Source: Luteimonas marina
GTDB lineage: Bacteria; Pseudomonadota; Gammaproteobacteria; Xanthomonadales; Xanthomonadaceae
Direction of reading: 5' to 3'
Assembly: GCF_007859325.1 (NCBI RefSeq)
Contig: NZ_VOHK01000001.1
Coordinates: forward strand, 806,001 to 870,000
DNA: 64,000 nt
Part shown: piece by piece, positions 1 through 7,907 of the stretch
How positions within the stretch are numbered: position 1 is the stretch's first letter
Layout of the letters: every line of letters starts with the position of its first letter
Made by a program: the position numbers and the translations under genes
Notes under the pieces: model-generated
What the model saw: only the letters and a program-made list of their open reading frames with translations
Databases searched by the model: none
What the model was told of the DNA's origin: nothing

Positions 1-836
1 CCGGCGCGGGCGATCTCCTGCCCCGCGCGCACCCGCTCGCCTTCCTTCACCAGGACGCTGCCGCGGCGGAAGTGCGCCAGGGCCACGTGGCGACCCTCGT
101 CGATGCGGATGATCACGTGATTGCCGGGCAGGACCTCGCGGCTGGCGCCGTCCGGATGGCCGTCGATCGCGTGCACGACCACGCCATCCACCGGCGACAG
201 CACTTTCGCGCCGAAGGTGCAGGAGTCTTCCTGGCGGCCGCCATCGCCGCGGAACAACCGTCCGTCGTCGCAGAGCGCAGCGAGGTCGGCGGCATATTTC
301 TGCGAAGCGATCCGGTCGTGGTGGTTCGTGGCGCCGCTGGCGCCCGCGCCGGTCGCGACCCAGGTCCCCTCGAACGGCACCCGCGCCAGCACCACGGTGT
401 CCGCGAGCGGCGGGTAGGCGAAGGCGCGCGCCGCGCCGAGGACGAACAGCAGCCCGAGCGCGCCGAGCGCGAACGTCGCCAGCGCGCCCAGCCCCCACAG
501 CCAGGCGCGTCGCCTGCGCGGCAACCACGCCGCCAGGACGACCTCAAGCAGCACGTAGGCCGCGAAGGCGATCGCGAAGCCGGCCTGCAGCGGCGCCGGC
601 ATGAAGAACGTCCCGCGCTGCAGCACGAACAGGCTGGCCAGCAGTCCCAGCCCGAACAGCACCAGCGCGACCACGCGCAGACCCTGGACCAGGCGGACCG
701 TCAGCGGCATGTGCCGCAACCCCGCACGCTCCCCGCGCGAGCGCCACGCCCACGCCGCGCGCGCCAGCAGCAGCACCGCGAACAGGGCGGTCCCGACCAG
801 CGCGGCGGTGCGCATCAACTGCTCGAATTCGGCCAT
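1..836 (-). CDS. M23 (LytM-type) metallopeptidase with N-terminal membrane segments, 3' end outside window
   Basis: The frame opens at an ATG at 836 and runs off the left edge, giving about 278 residues without a stop. The N-terminal half shows about four hydrophobic segments (roughly residues 10-30, 53-72, 84-104 and 113-135), so the protein is membrane anchored. The rest resembles the start of an M23 domain: a His-containing stretch followed by QKYAADL near residues 170-180, then strands ending in VALAHF and GERVRAGQEIA, typical of the LytM fold. M23 enzymes are zinc endopeptidases that usually cut peptidoglycan cross-links in the periplasm. The final HxH zinc motif would lie outside the window, so catalytic competence cannot be judged. 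It is divergent from kynU across about 110 bases. Confidence 0.7.
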   Translation of the reverse strand, partial: MAEFEQLMRTAALVGTALFAVLLLARAAWAWRSRGERAGLRHMPLTVRLVQGLRVVALVLFGLGLLASLFVLQRGTFFMPAPLQAGFAIAFAAYVLLEVVLAAWLPRRRRAWLWGLGALATFALGALGLLFVLGAARAFAYPPLADTVVLARVPFEGTWVATGAGASGATNHHDRIASQKYAADLAALCDDGRLFRGDGGRQEDSCTFGAKVLSPVDGVVVHAIDGHPDGASREVLPGNHVIIRIDEGRHVALAHFRRGSVLVKEGERVRAGQEIARA

Positions 837-934
837 CGCCGCCCCCCGAGGCTCCCCAGCCAGCGGTCCACCCTACCGGCCGCCCGGGCGCGGATCAATG
901 CCCGGTGCCACATGTCCGCCACCATGCAGCCGCC

Positions 935-940
935 TACAAT
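935..940 (+). promoter_or_regulatory. Candidate -10 box (TACAAT) for a leaderless kynU transcript
   Basis: TACAAT ends six bases before the kynU ATG at 947. A start point 6-7 bases after the box would fall on or next to the A of the start codon. No clear -35 hexamer and no Shine-Dalgarno sequence is seen. The same spacing occurs upstream of sbcB, the HEAT lipoprotein gene and mtnA. Confidence 0.5.
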
Positions 941-946
941 GCGGCC

Positions 947-2218
947 ATGACCGACCCCTTCTCCGAAGCCGGCGCCCACGCGCTCGACGCCGCCGATCCG
1001 CTGCGCGCCTTGCGCGACGAATTCCTGATCCCGCGCCACGGCGGCGTCGAGCAGGCCTACTTCTGCGGCAATTCGCTGGGCCTGCAGCCGAAGGGCGCGC
1101 GCGCGCACGTCGAGGAAGTGCTGGACAAGTGGGCGACCGAGGCGGTCGAGGGCCACTTCACCGGGCAGGCGCAGTGGATGCCCTACCACGAGCTGGTGCG
1201 CGATCCGCTGGCCGAAGTCGTCGGCGCGCTGCCGTCGGAAGTGGTGGCGATGAACTCGCTGACCACCAACCTGCACCTGATGATGGTCAGCTTCTACCAG
1301 CCCACGATCGAGCGCACCGCGATCCTGGTCGAGGCCGGCAGCTTCCCGTCGGACCGCTATGCGGTGGAATCGCAGCTCAAGTATCGCGGACTGCCGCCGA
1401 AGCACACGCTGATCGAGGTGGAACCGGACAACGCCGACGGCACCTTCTCGATGGAGGCGATCGAACGCGCGATCCGGGACAACGGCCAGCGACTCGCCCT
1501 GGTGCTGTGGCCCGGCGTGCAGTACCGCACCGGGCAGGCCTTCGACCTGGCGGAGATCGCGCGCATCGCCCACGACGTCGGCGCCATCGCCGGCTTCGAC
1601 CTCGCCCACGCGGTGGGCAACCTGCCGCTGCGGCTGCACGACAGCGGCGCCGACTTCGCCGTCTGGTGCCACTACAAGTACCTCAATGCCGGCCCGGGGG
1701 CGGTCGCCGGCTGTTTCGTGCACGAGCGCCACGCGCGCACGCAGCGCCCGCGCTTCGCCGGCTGGTGGGGACACGAGCCGGACACCCGCTTCCGCATGGG
1801 GCCGGAGTTCGTGCCCACGCCCGGCGCCGACGGCTGGCAGCTGAGCAACCCGCCGATCCTCGGGCTCGCGCCGCTGCGCGCGTCGCTGGACCTGTTCGCG
1901 CGGGCGGGGATGCCCGCGCTGCGCGCGAAGTCGGAGCGGCTGACCGGCTACCTCGAAGCCCTGATCGACGCCCGCCTGCGCGACGCGCTGCAGGTCGTCA
2001 CCCCGCGCAACCCGGCGCAGCGCGGATGCCAGCTGTCGCTGCGCGTGGCCGGCGGCCGCGAACGGGGACGCGCCCTGTTCGAATTCCTCGGAACACACGG
2101 CATCGTCGGCGACTGGCGCGAACCGGACGTGATCCGGATTTCCCCCGCGCCGCTCTACAACACGCACGCGGACGTGCTGCGCTTTGCGCGGGCGGTCGAG
2201 CATTGGCGGGCGTCATGA
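947..2218 (+). CDS. kynU: Kynureninase
   Basis: A 423-residue PLP-dependent kynureninase (EC 3.7.1.3). It cleaves kynurenine to anthranilate plus alanine, or 3-hydroxykynurenine to 3-hydroxyanthranilate. The length matches the family. The PLP-binding lysine is K244 in the motif WCHYKYLNAGPG, followed by the GCFVHERH stretch typical of kynureninases. I chose the ATG at 947 rather than one at 905 because the protein then begins at the usual family position and because TACAAT lies six bases upstream. With kmo downstream it forms the kynurenine-to-3-hydroxyanthranilate segment of tryptophan degradation, which in xanthomonads can feed NAD synthesis. A repeat-flanked GIY-YIG gene separates the two genes. 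Confidence 0.95.
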   Translation: MTDPFSEAGAHALDAADPLRALRDEFLIPRHGGVEQAYFCGNSLGLQPKGARAHVEEVLDKWATEAVEGHFTGQAQWMPYHELVRDPLAEVVGALPSEVVAMNSLTTNLHLMMVSFYQPTIERTAILVEAGSFPSDRYAVESQLKYRGLPPKHTLIEVEPDNADGTFSMEAIERAIRDNGQRLALVLWPGVQYRTGQAFDLAEIARIAHDVGAIAGFDLAHAVGNLPLRLHDSGADFAVWCHYKYLNAGPGAVAGCFVHERHARTQRPRFAGWWGHEPDTRFRMGPEFVPTPGADGWQLSNPPILGLAPLRASLDLFARAGMPALRAKSERLTGYLEALIDARLRDALQVVTPRNPAQRGCQLSLRVAGGRERGRALFEFLGTHGIVGDWREPDVIRISPAPLYNTHADVLRFARAVEHWRAS

Positions 2219-2240
2219 CCACGGCATCGGAAGCCGTTCC

Positions 2241-2628
2241 CGTCATCCCCGCGAAGGCGGGGACCCAGTGTCTTTCTTGCCAAGGAGGGCAAGGCCATGA
2301 ACAAGCAGCCTGCCACGTACATTCTGGCCAGCGGACGGAATGGCACTCTTTACGTCGGCGTCACCAGCGATCTGATCGGACGCGTATGGCAGCATCGCAA
2401 CCATCTGGCGCCGGGATTCACGGACCGGTACAGAGTCACCCGGCTCGTCTGGTACGAGGTGCATGACGCAATGGAGGCCGCCATCACGCGCGAGAAGCAG
2501 CTCAAGAAATGGAACCGGGCCTGGAAGATCCGTCTGGTGGAGGAGTCCAATCCCTACTGGAACGATCTGTGGCCATCGCTGATCGGCGAAAGCCAAGACA
2601 CTGGATCCCCGCCTTCGCGGGGATGACG
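2241..2628. mobile_element. Repeat-flanked GIY-YIG element 1 (class A arms)
   Basis: The left arm (2241-2275) begins CGTCATCCCCGCGAAGGCGG and continues to CAGTGTCTT. The right arm (2594-2628) is its near-perfect inverse, AAGACACTGG...GGGGATGACG. Each arm also folds on itself (CCCCGC/GCGGGG around GAAG). The only gene inside is the nuclease at 2297-2626, whose last codons lie in the right arm. The element sits exactly between kynU and kmo. I see no target-site duplication. Confidence 0.75.
2297..2626 (+). CDS. Free-standing GIY-YIG nuclease inside a repeat element
   Basis: A 109-residue single-domain GIY-YIG protein. The signature appears as YIL (residues 8-10) and YVG (19-21). The candidate catalytic Arg is R29 in GRVWQH and the candidate metal-binding Glu is E66 in TREKQLKKW. 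A good ribosome site (AAGGAGGG) precedes the ATG. The last residues ([10 protein letters not shown]) and the stop are encoded by the right inverted-repeat arm. It is about 60% identical by hand alignment to the second copy at 43554. Small GIY-YIG proteins of this kind are annotated as putative endonucleases. From memory, a related Neisseria family (Ssn) cuts single-stranded repeat sequences, which would fit the flanking repeats. That activity is inferred here. Confidence 0.85.
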   Translation: MNKQPATYILASGRNGTLYVGVTSDLIGRVWQHRNHLAPGFTDRYRVTRLVWYEVHDAMEAAITREKQLKKWNRAWKIRLVEESNPYWNDLWPSLIGESQDTGSPPSRG

Positions 2629-2635
2629 AACCAAG

Positions 2636-3991
2636 ATGAACGAACGTCCACGCATCACCATCATCGGCGCCGGCCTCGCCGGCACGCTGCTTGCGACCCT
2701 GCTGGCGCAGCGCGGCTGGAAGGTCGAGGTGTTCGAGCGTCGCGGCGATCCGCGCGTGTTCGGCTATGCCGGCGGGCGCTCGATCAACCTCGCGCTCACC
2801 GAGCGCGGCCTGCACGCGCTGCGGCAGGCCGACGCGGACCTGGGCGTGATGCGGCAGGCGGTGATGATGCGCGGGCGCATGGTGCATCCGCTCGACGGCG
2901 AGCCGGAGCTGCAGCGCTACGGGCGCGACGACAGCGAGGTGATCTGGTCGATCAACCGCGGCGAGCTGAACATCGTGCTGATCGAGGCGGCGGAGGCCGC
3001 CGGCGCGGCCCTGCACTTCGATCGCCGGCTGGAGAGCGTCGACTTCGACGCCGGCACCTTCCTGGTCAAGGGCGAGGGCCACGAGGAGAGCCGTCGGTTC
3101 GACACGCTGGTCGGCGCCGACGGCGCGGGCTCGACCCTGCGCGCGCAAATGATGCGCAGGCTCGACCTGGGCGAGCGCACCGAATGGCTGGACCACGGCT
3201 ACAAGGAGCTGGAGATCCCGCCCGGCCCCGGCGGCAGCTTCCGCATCGAGCCGAACGCCCTGCACATCTGGCCGCGCGGGCACTATATGTGCATCGCCCT
3301 GCCCAACGACGAGCGCACCTTCACCGTCACCCTGTTCATGCCGCACGAAGGGCCGCATCCGAGCTTCGCAACCGTGGCCGACGGCGAAACCGCGCTGGCC
3401 CTGTTCCGGGAGCAGTTCGCCGACGCCGTGCCGCTGATCCCGCTGCTCGAGGAAGACTACGAGCGCAATCCCGTCGGCACGCTCGGCACGCTCTATCTCG
3501 ACCGCTGGCACATCGGCGACCGCGCGGTGCTGCTCGGCGACGCCGCGCACGCGATGGTGCCGTTCCACGGGCAGGGCATGAACTGCGCGTTCGAGGACTG
3601 CGTGGCGCTGGCCGACAGGCTCGAAGCAGAGGACGGCCTCGAGGCCGCATTCGCCGCGTTCGAGGCCGAGCGCATGCCCAACGCCGCCGCGATCCAGCAC
3701 ATGGCGCTGGAGAACTACATCGAGATGCGCGACCGCGTCGACGACGGCGACTACCGCCTGCAGCGGGTACTCGAACTGCTGCTGCAGGAACGGCACCCGG
3801 GTCGCTTCGTGCCGCACTACGCGATGGTCAGCTTCATGCGCATTCCCTATGCCGTGGCGCTGGCGCGCAGCGAGGTGCAGCGCGGGATCCTGGTCCGCGC
3901 GACCGAGGGGCTCGATTCGCTGGATGAAGTGGACTGGGCGCGCGTCGACGCGGACGTGCTGGCGCGCCTGGAGCCGCTTCCCGCCCCGTAG
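2636..3991 (+). CDS. kmo: Kynurenine 3-monooxygenase
   Basis: A 451-residue FAD-dependent aromatic hydroxylase (EC 1.14.13.9) that converts kynurenine to 3-hydroxykynurenine with NADPH and O2. The Rossmann FAD motif IIGAGLAGTLLATLL is near residues 9-23, and the second FAD motif GDAAHAMVPFHGQGMNCAFED lies near 300. The length matches bacterial Kmo. The product is the KynU substrate, so the two enzymes act in sequence. The ATG at 2636 follows the right arm of the GIY-YIG element by only seven bases and its ribosome site is weak, so the insertion has replaced the original kynU-kmo junction. The stop codon TAG lies in a GTAGGA palindromic repeat. Confidence 0.95.
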   Translation: MNERPRITIIGAGLAGTLLATLLAQRGWKVEVFERRGDPRVFGYAGGRSINLALTERGLHALRQADADLGVMRQAVMMRGRMVHPLDGEPELQRYGRDDSEVIWSINRGELNIVLIEAAEAAGAALHFDRRLESVDFDAGTFLVKGEGHEESRRFDTLVGADGAGSTLRAQMMRRLDLGERTEWLDHGYKELEIPPGPGGSFRIEPNALHIWPRGHYMCIALPNDERTFTVTLFMPHEGPHPSFATVADGETALALFREQFADAVPLIPLLEEDYERNPVGTLGTLYLDRWHIGDRAVLLGDAAHAMVPFHGQGMNCAFEDCVALADRLEAEDGLEAAFAAFEAERMPNAAAIQHMALENYIEMRDRVDDGDYRLQRVLELLLQERHPGRFVPHYAMVSFMRIPYAVALARSEVQRGILVRATEGLDSLDEVDWARVDADVLARLEPLPAP

Positions 3992-4054
3992 GAACGCCTT
4001 CAGGCGCGACCGCCGCGCCCAAAAAGGCCCCAGAGCGGCTGAAGCCGCTCCTAC
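3988..4054. repeat. Inverted pair of GTAGGAGCGGCTTCAGCCGC-type REP palindromes
   Basis: A forward copy (GTAGGAACGCCTTCAGGCGC, from 3988) and a reverse copy (4035-4054) face each other. The first supplies the TAG stop of kmo; the last three bases of the second (TAC) form the first half of the sbcB -10 box. A further copy lies at 20438-20460, and degenerate ones near 29413 and 29571. Confidence 0.85.
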
Positions 4055-4057
4055 AAT
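4052..4057 (+). promoter_or_regulatory. Candidate -10 box (TACAAT) for leaderless sbcB
   Basis: TACAAT is followed by six G residues and then the ATG at 4064. Its first three bases belong to the flanking REP palindrome. No -35 box is evident. Confidence 0.45.
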
Positions 4058-4063
4058 GGGGGG

Positions 4064-5524
4064 ATGGGCGCGACCTTCCTCTTCTACGATCTCGAGACCT
4101 TCGGCGCCGACCCGCGGCGGTCGCGGATCGCGCAGTTCGCCGCGATCCGCACCGACGAGGCGCTGAACGAGGTCGAGGAACCGATCGACTTCCTCGTCAA
4201 GCCCGCCGGCGACCTGCTGCCCTCCCCCGACGCGACCCTGGTCACCGGCCTCCCGCCGCAGCGGGCGCTGGCCGGGGGCGTCCCCGAGGCCGAGGCGTTC
4301 TCGCGCATCTTCGACGAGATGTCGCGACCGCAGACCTGCACCCTGGGCTACAACTCGCTGCGCTTCGACGACGAGTTCGTGCGCTTCGGCCTGTACCGCA
4401 ACTTCTTCGATGCCTACGAGCGCGAATGGCGCGGCGGCAACTCGCGCTGGGACCTGCTCGACGCGATGCGCCTGATGCACGCGCTGCGCCCGGACGGCAT
4501 CGCCTGGCCGCAGCGCGAGGACGGCCAGGGCACCTCGTTCAAGCTCGAACACCTCGCCGCCGCCAACGGCGTGCGCCAGGGCGAAGCGCACGAGGCGCTG
4601 TCGGACGTGCGCGCGCTGATCGGCCTGGCCCGGCGCTTCCGCGAGGCGCAGCCGCGGCTGTGGGAGTACGCGCTGCAGCTGCGCGACAAGCGCTTCGCGG
4701 CAAGCCTGCTGGATGCCGTGGCGATGAAGCCGCTGCTGCACGTCTCGCAGCGCTACCCGGCCAGCCGCCTGTGCGCGGCGCCGGTGCTGCCGCTGGCGCG
4801 GCATCCGCGCTACGACGGCCGCGTGATCGTGTTCGACCTCGACAGCGAACCCGACGCCCTGCTCGACCTCGACCCCGAGGCCATCGCCGCGCGTCTGTAC
4901 GTGCGCGCCGACCAGCTGCCGGAAGGCGAGACCCGGATCGCGCTCAAGGAAGTCCACCTCAACCGCTGCCCGGCGCTGGTGCGCTGGGACCACCTGCGCG
5001 AGGCGGATTTCGCGCGCCTGTCGATCGAACCCGCGCGCGTCGAGTACCGCGCCTCGCGCCTGCGCGCGGCCGGGCCGGCGCTGGCCGAGAAACTGCGGCA
5101 GGTCTACGCCGCCGAGCGCGAATTCCCGCCCGGCGACGCCGACGGCGCGCTCTACGACGGCTTCATCCCCGACGGCGACAAGCGCCTGTTCGCCGACGTG
5201 CGCGCGACGCCGCCGGCACAGCTGGGCGCACGCCATTTCGGATTCCGCGACCCGCGCCTGGTCGAGCTGCTGTTCCGCTATCGCGCGCGCAACTGGCCGG
5301 AGACACTCGACGCCGGCGAGCGGGCGCGCTGGAACGACTACCGCCGGGAACGCCTCGCCGACGACAGCGGACTATCCGAACTCGGATTCACGCGGTATTT
5401 CGACAGGATCGGGACACTGCGCGGCACTGTGGGCGAAGATGTCGCAAAAATCGGACTGCTCGACCAACTGGACGACTGGGGCCGGAACCTGCAGGGAGAA
5501 CTGGAAATGTCTTCGCCTGCATGA
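4064..5524 (+). CDS. sbcB: Exodeoxyribonuclease I
   Basis: A 486-residue 3'-5' single-strand DNA exonuclease (EC 3.1.11.1) of the DEDDh family, used in recombination, mismatch repair and suppression of recBC defects. The first acidic motif is FYDLETFG near residue 6, the second LGYNSLRFDDEFVRFGLYRN near 90-110, and the third HEALSDVRALIGLARRF near 180-195. The C-terminal half matches the SH3-like and helical extension of E. coli ExoI, and length is close to its 475 residues. The start at 4064 directly precedes the conserved FLFYDLET segment. The gene is monocistronic: it ends just before a compact perfect hairpin and begins after a REP pair that contributes to its -10 box. Confidence 0.95.
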   Translation: MGATFLFYDLETFGADPRRSRIAQFAAIRTDEALNEVEEPIDFLVKPAGDLLPSPDATLVTGLPPQRALAGGVPEAEAFSRIFDEMSRPQTCTLGYNSLRFDDEFVRFGLYRNFFDAYEREWRGGNSRWDLLDAMRLMHALRPDGIAWPQREDGQGTSFKLEHLAAANGVRQGEAHEALSDVRALIGLARRFREAQPRLWEYALQLRDKRFAASLLDAVAMKPLLHVSQRYPASRLCAAPVLPLARHPRYDGRVIVFDLDSEPDALLDLDPEAIAARLYVRADQLPEGETRIALKEVHLNRCPALVRWDHLREADFARLSIEPARVEYRASRLRAAGPALAEKLRQVYAAEREFPPGDADGALYDGFIPDGDKRLFADVRATPPAQLGARHFGFRDPRLVELLFRYRARNWPETLDAGERARWNDYRRERLADDSGLSELGFTRYFDRIGTLRGTVGEDVAKIGLLDQLDDWGRNLQGELEMSSPA

Positions 5525-5538
5525 CTGCCTCTTGCTGC

Positions 5539-5566
5539 CGTCATCCCGGCGAAAGCCGGGATGACG
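5539..5566. repeat. Compact GTCATCCCGGC hairpin, perfect 12-bp stem with GAAA loop
   Basis: CGTCATCCCGGC, then GAAA, then GCCGGGATGACG: a perfect palindrome that equals the outer ends of the GIY-YIG element arms fused with no interior. It lies 14 bases after the sbcB stop and may act as a Rho-independent-like stop or 3'-end stabiliser, although no T-tract follows. Confidence 0.85.
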
Positions 5567-5593
5567 AAGCGACGGGATGACGGACAAATCGAC

Positions 5594-6280
5594 ATGACCA
5601 CCTATTTCACCGACAAGAGCCTGAAATACCTCCGCGCCCTCGCCCGCCACAACGAGCGTGCGTGGTTCCAGGCGCACAAGGCCGACTACGAGGCGCACGT
5701 GCGCGAGCCGTTCCAGCGCCTGCTGGCCGACCTGCAAGCGCCGCTGGCGGCGGTCAGCCCGCATTTCCGCTCCGAACCGAAGACCGTCGGCGGCTCGCTG
5801 TTCCGCATCCATCGCGACACCCGCTTCGCCTCGGACAAGGCGCCGTACAAGAGCTGGCAGGGCGCGCGCCTGTTCCACGAGCGCAGCCGGCAGGTACCCG
5901 CGCCCTCGTTCTACCTGCACCTGCAGCCCGGCAACTGCTTCTTCGGCGGCGGCATCTGGCATCCGGAACCCCCGGTGCAGCGGCAGATCCGCCAGTTCAT
6001 CTTCGACAACCCCGGCGGCTGGAAGGCTGCCGCGCACGCGCCCGCATTCCGCCGCCGCTTCGATCTCGACGACGAGGACATGCTGGTGCGCGCGCCGCGC
6101 GGATTCCCCGCGGACTTCGCGTTGATCGAGGACCTCAAGCATCGCAACTTCGTCGCCTGGCGCGCGATCGACGACGGCGTGATGCTCGGCCCGCGCCTGC
6201 TGCCGACGCTCGGCAAGGACCTGCAGGCGCTGGCGCCGTTCATGGACTACCTCTGCGCCGCGCTCGACCTGGAGTTCTGA
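5594..6280 (+). CDS. DUF2461 (TIGR02453) family protein
   Basis: A 228-residue protein of the DUF2461 family, a conserved cytosolic family of unknown function. Hallmarks seen are the N-terminal RALARHNERAWFQAHKADYE, the central LFRIHRDTRFASDKAPYKSWQGARLFHE, and FYLHLQPGNCFFGGGIWHPE. I chose the ATG at 5594 because an upstream in-frame ATG at 5561 lies in the repeat debris and would add residues with no family match. The stop overlaps the next gene by one base (TGATG), so the two are probably cotranslated. The function is not known. Confidence 0.85.
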   Translation: MTTYFTDKSLKYLRALARHNERAWFQAHKADYEAHVREPFQRLLADLQAPLAAVSPHFRSEPKTVGGSLFRIHRDTRFASDKAPYKSWQGARLFHERSRQVPAPSFYLHLQPGNCFFGGGIWHPEPPVQRQIRQFIFDNPGGWKAAAHAPAFRRRFDLDDEDMLVRAPRGFPADFALIEDLKHRNFVAWRAIDDGVMLGPRLLPTLGKDLQALAPFMDYLCAALDLEF

Positions 6281-6816
6281 TGCGCAAGTGGATCGCCCTC
6301 GCCGTCCTGCTGCTTGCCGCGCTGTTCGCCTACGCGGCGGCGGGCCCGTACCTGACGATCCACGCCATCGGCAAGGCGGTGCGCGAGGAGAACGCGGCCG
6401 CGCTGGCGAAGCAGGTCGATTTCCCGCCGCTGCGCGCCAGCCTCAAGGCGCAACTGGGCGATCGCCTGGTGCGCAGCGCCGGCATCGACGCGCAGTCCGG
6501 GCTGCTCGGCGCGCTCGGCATGAGCGTCGCCGGTGGCGTGATCGGTGGCGCCGTCGAGCTGATGGTCACGCCGATGGGCCTGGGCGCGCTGATGGAGGGG
6601 CGCAAGGTCTGGAACCGCGCCAGCGGGCTGCCCCCGCCGAGCTCCGGCGAAGACACCTCCGCGCGGCCCGATCCGCTGCGCGACGCCGAGCGCCGCTACG
6701 AATCGGCGTCGCGTTTCACCGCCACGGTGCACGGCGACGACGGCGCGCCGATCGTGTTCGTGCTGACCCGCAAGGGGCTGCGCTGGCGGCTGTCGGATAT
6801 CCGTCTGCCGGATTGA
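6280..6816 (+). CDS. DUF2939-type membrane-anchored protein
   Basis: A 178-residue protein with one N-terminal hydrophobic segment (about residues 4-23) and the family signature GPYLTIHAIGKAVREENAAALAKQVDFPPLRASLKAQL, characteristic of DUF2939. A glycine-rich helix (SVAGGVIGGAVELMVTPMG) lies near residues 85-105. The C-terminal strand (IVFVLTRKGLRWRLSDIRLP) is also typical. The ATG overlaps the stop of the DUF2461 gene, indicating translational coupling. It is probably an inner-membrane-tethered periplasmic protein. The role is unknown. Confidence 0.75.
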   Translation: MRKWIALAVLLLAALFAYAAAGPYLTIHAIGKAVREENAAALAKQVDFPPLRASLKAQLGDRLVRSAGIDAQSGLLGALGMSVAGGVIGGAVELMVTPMGLGALMEGRKVWNRASGLPPPSSGEDTSARPDPLRDAERRYESASRFTATVHGDDGAPIVFVLTRKGLRWRLSDIRLPD

Positions 6817-6823
6817 TGCCCCC

Positions 6824-6942
6824 CATAGGGCGGGCCTCGGCCCGCCGCTTTGCCGCTTTGCCACCGGAATACGGTGCGTTTGCTTCGCCAGGTTGCATGG
6901 ACGCATGGTTGAAGCCATGGCCGGCCTAGGCCCGCCCTATGG
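6824..6942. repeat. Two copies of the ATAGGGCGGGCC palindrome family
   Basis: One copy (6824-6846) reads CATAGGGCGGGCC then GGCCCGCC, and an inverse partial copy (6923-6942) ends CCCGCCCTATGG. The second supplies the TAG stop (6937-6939, minus strand) of the 5'-nucleotidase gene. The pair lies between convergent genes and may end transcription from both sides. Confidence 0.8.
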
Positions 6943-7854
6943 CGTGTTTGATACGCCGTGCGGGACGTGGCCGGCGAGGACGTGCTGGCGGGCGCTGTCG
7001 ATGTTGTGCAGGGAGTCGTCGAAGAAGATGTCGGCGCCGAAGGCTTCGAGGAACGGTCCCTTGGAGCGGCCGCCGAGGAACAGGGCCTCGTCCAGGCGCA
7101 CGTCCCACTCGCGCAGGGTGCGGATCACGCGCTCGTGCGCGGGCGCCGAGCGCGCGGTGACCAGGGCGGTGCGGATCGGCGAGGCCTGTCCCGCGGGATA
7201 GGCGGCCTGCAGGTCGTGCAAGGCCGAGAGGAAGGCGCGGAACGGGCCGCCGGACAGCGGTTCGCGCGCGCGCTCGATCTCGTGGCGGTGGAAGGCCTCG
7301 ATACCGCCCTCGCGCGACACGCGCTCGCCCTCGTCGCCGAAGATCACAGCGTCGCCGTCGAAGGCGATGCGGATCTGCTCGCTGGCGATGGTGCCGGGCT
7401 TGGCGCGGTCGGGCAGGATGGTCGCGGCGGCGACGCCGTTCTCCAGCGCCCGTCGCACCGATTCGGAATTGGCCGACAGGAACAGCTGCGCGCCGAACGG
7501 GCGGATGTAGGGCCAGGTCGGCTCGCCGGAGGTGAAGGTGGCGCGCGAGATCGACAGCCTGTGGTGCTGGATCGAATTGAAGATGCGCAGGCCGGTATCG
7601 GCGGAGTTGCGCGAAAGCAGGATCACCTCGACCCGCGGCGACTCCGCCGGCGCGTCGACGTTGAGCGCCAGCAGCTTGCGCACCAGCCCGAACGCGATGC
7701 CCGGCTCCAGCACGTCGTCCTCGCGGCTGCGCTGGTGTTCGGCATAGGGCTCGATGCCCTCGCGCTCGAACAGCGCGTGGCTGTCCTCGAGATCGAACAG
7801 CGCGCGCGAGGAAATCGCGATGGTCAGGACCGCAACGGGCTCTTTTCCGGACAT
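6937..7854 (-). CDS. Cytosolic 5'-nucleotidase
   Basis: A 305-residue protein of the 5'-nucleotidase family related to animal cytosolic NT5C1 enzymes. It is expected to dephosphorylate nucleoside monophosphates in the cytoplasm. Features seen include TIAISSRALFDLEDSHALFEREG at the start, FGLVRKLLALN, VEVILLSRNSADTGLRIFNSI, IRIAFDGDAVIFGDEGE and a C-terminal ADIFFDDSLHNIDSA acidic motif. I chose the ATG at 7854; the longer frame to 7971 would translate a repeat. The stop codon is contributed by the downstream palindromic repeat. Confidence 0.85.
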   Translation of the reverse strand: MSGKEPVAVLTIAISSRALFDLEDSHALFEREGIEPYAEHQRSREDDVLEPGIAFGLVRKLLALNVDAPAESPRVEVILLSRNSADTGLRIFNSIQHHRLSISRATFTSGEPTWPYIRPFGAQLFLSANSESVRRALENGVAAATILPDRAKPGTIASEQIRIAFDGDAVIFGDEGERVSREGGIEAFHRHEIERAREPLSGGPFRAFLSALHDLQAAYPAGQASPIRTALVTARSAPAHERVIRTLREWDVRLDEALFLGGRSKGPFLEAFGADIFFDDSLHNIDSARQHVLAGHVPHGVSNTP

Positions 7855-7907
7855 GCCGCGATTATCCCCCGGATGCGTCGCGCCGTCTGCGACCCGTCGC
7901 CCGCCCA

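Noticed and set aside
601-2466. A 621-codon plus-strand frame spanning the M23 peptidase, kynU and beyond.
   Set aside because: It overlaps kynU in another frame and runs antisense to the M23 gene with Arg/Ala-rich shadow composition.
2297-2626. The GIY-YIG gene considered as an intron-encoded homing endonuclease.
   Set aside because: It interrupts no gene and no group I intron core is seen; it is free-standing between kynU and kmo.
2243-5236. A 997-codon minus-strand frame across kmo and sbcB.
   Set aside because: It is antisense to two well-supported genes, shows no domain, and starts and ends in repeat sequence.
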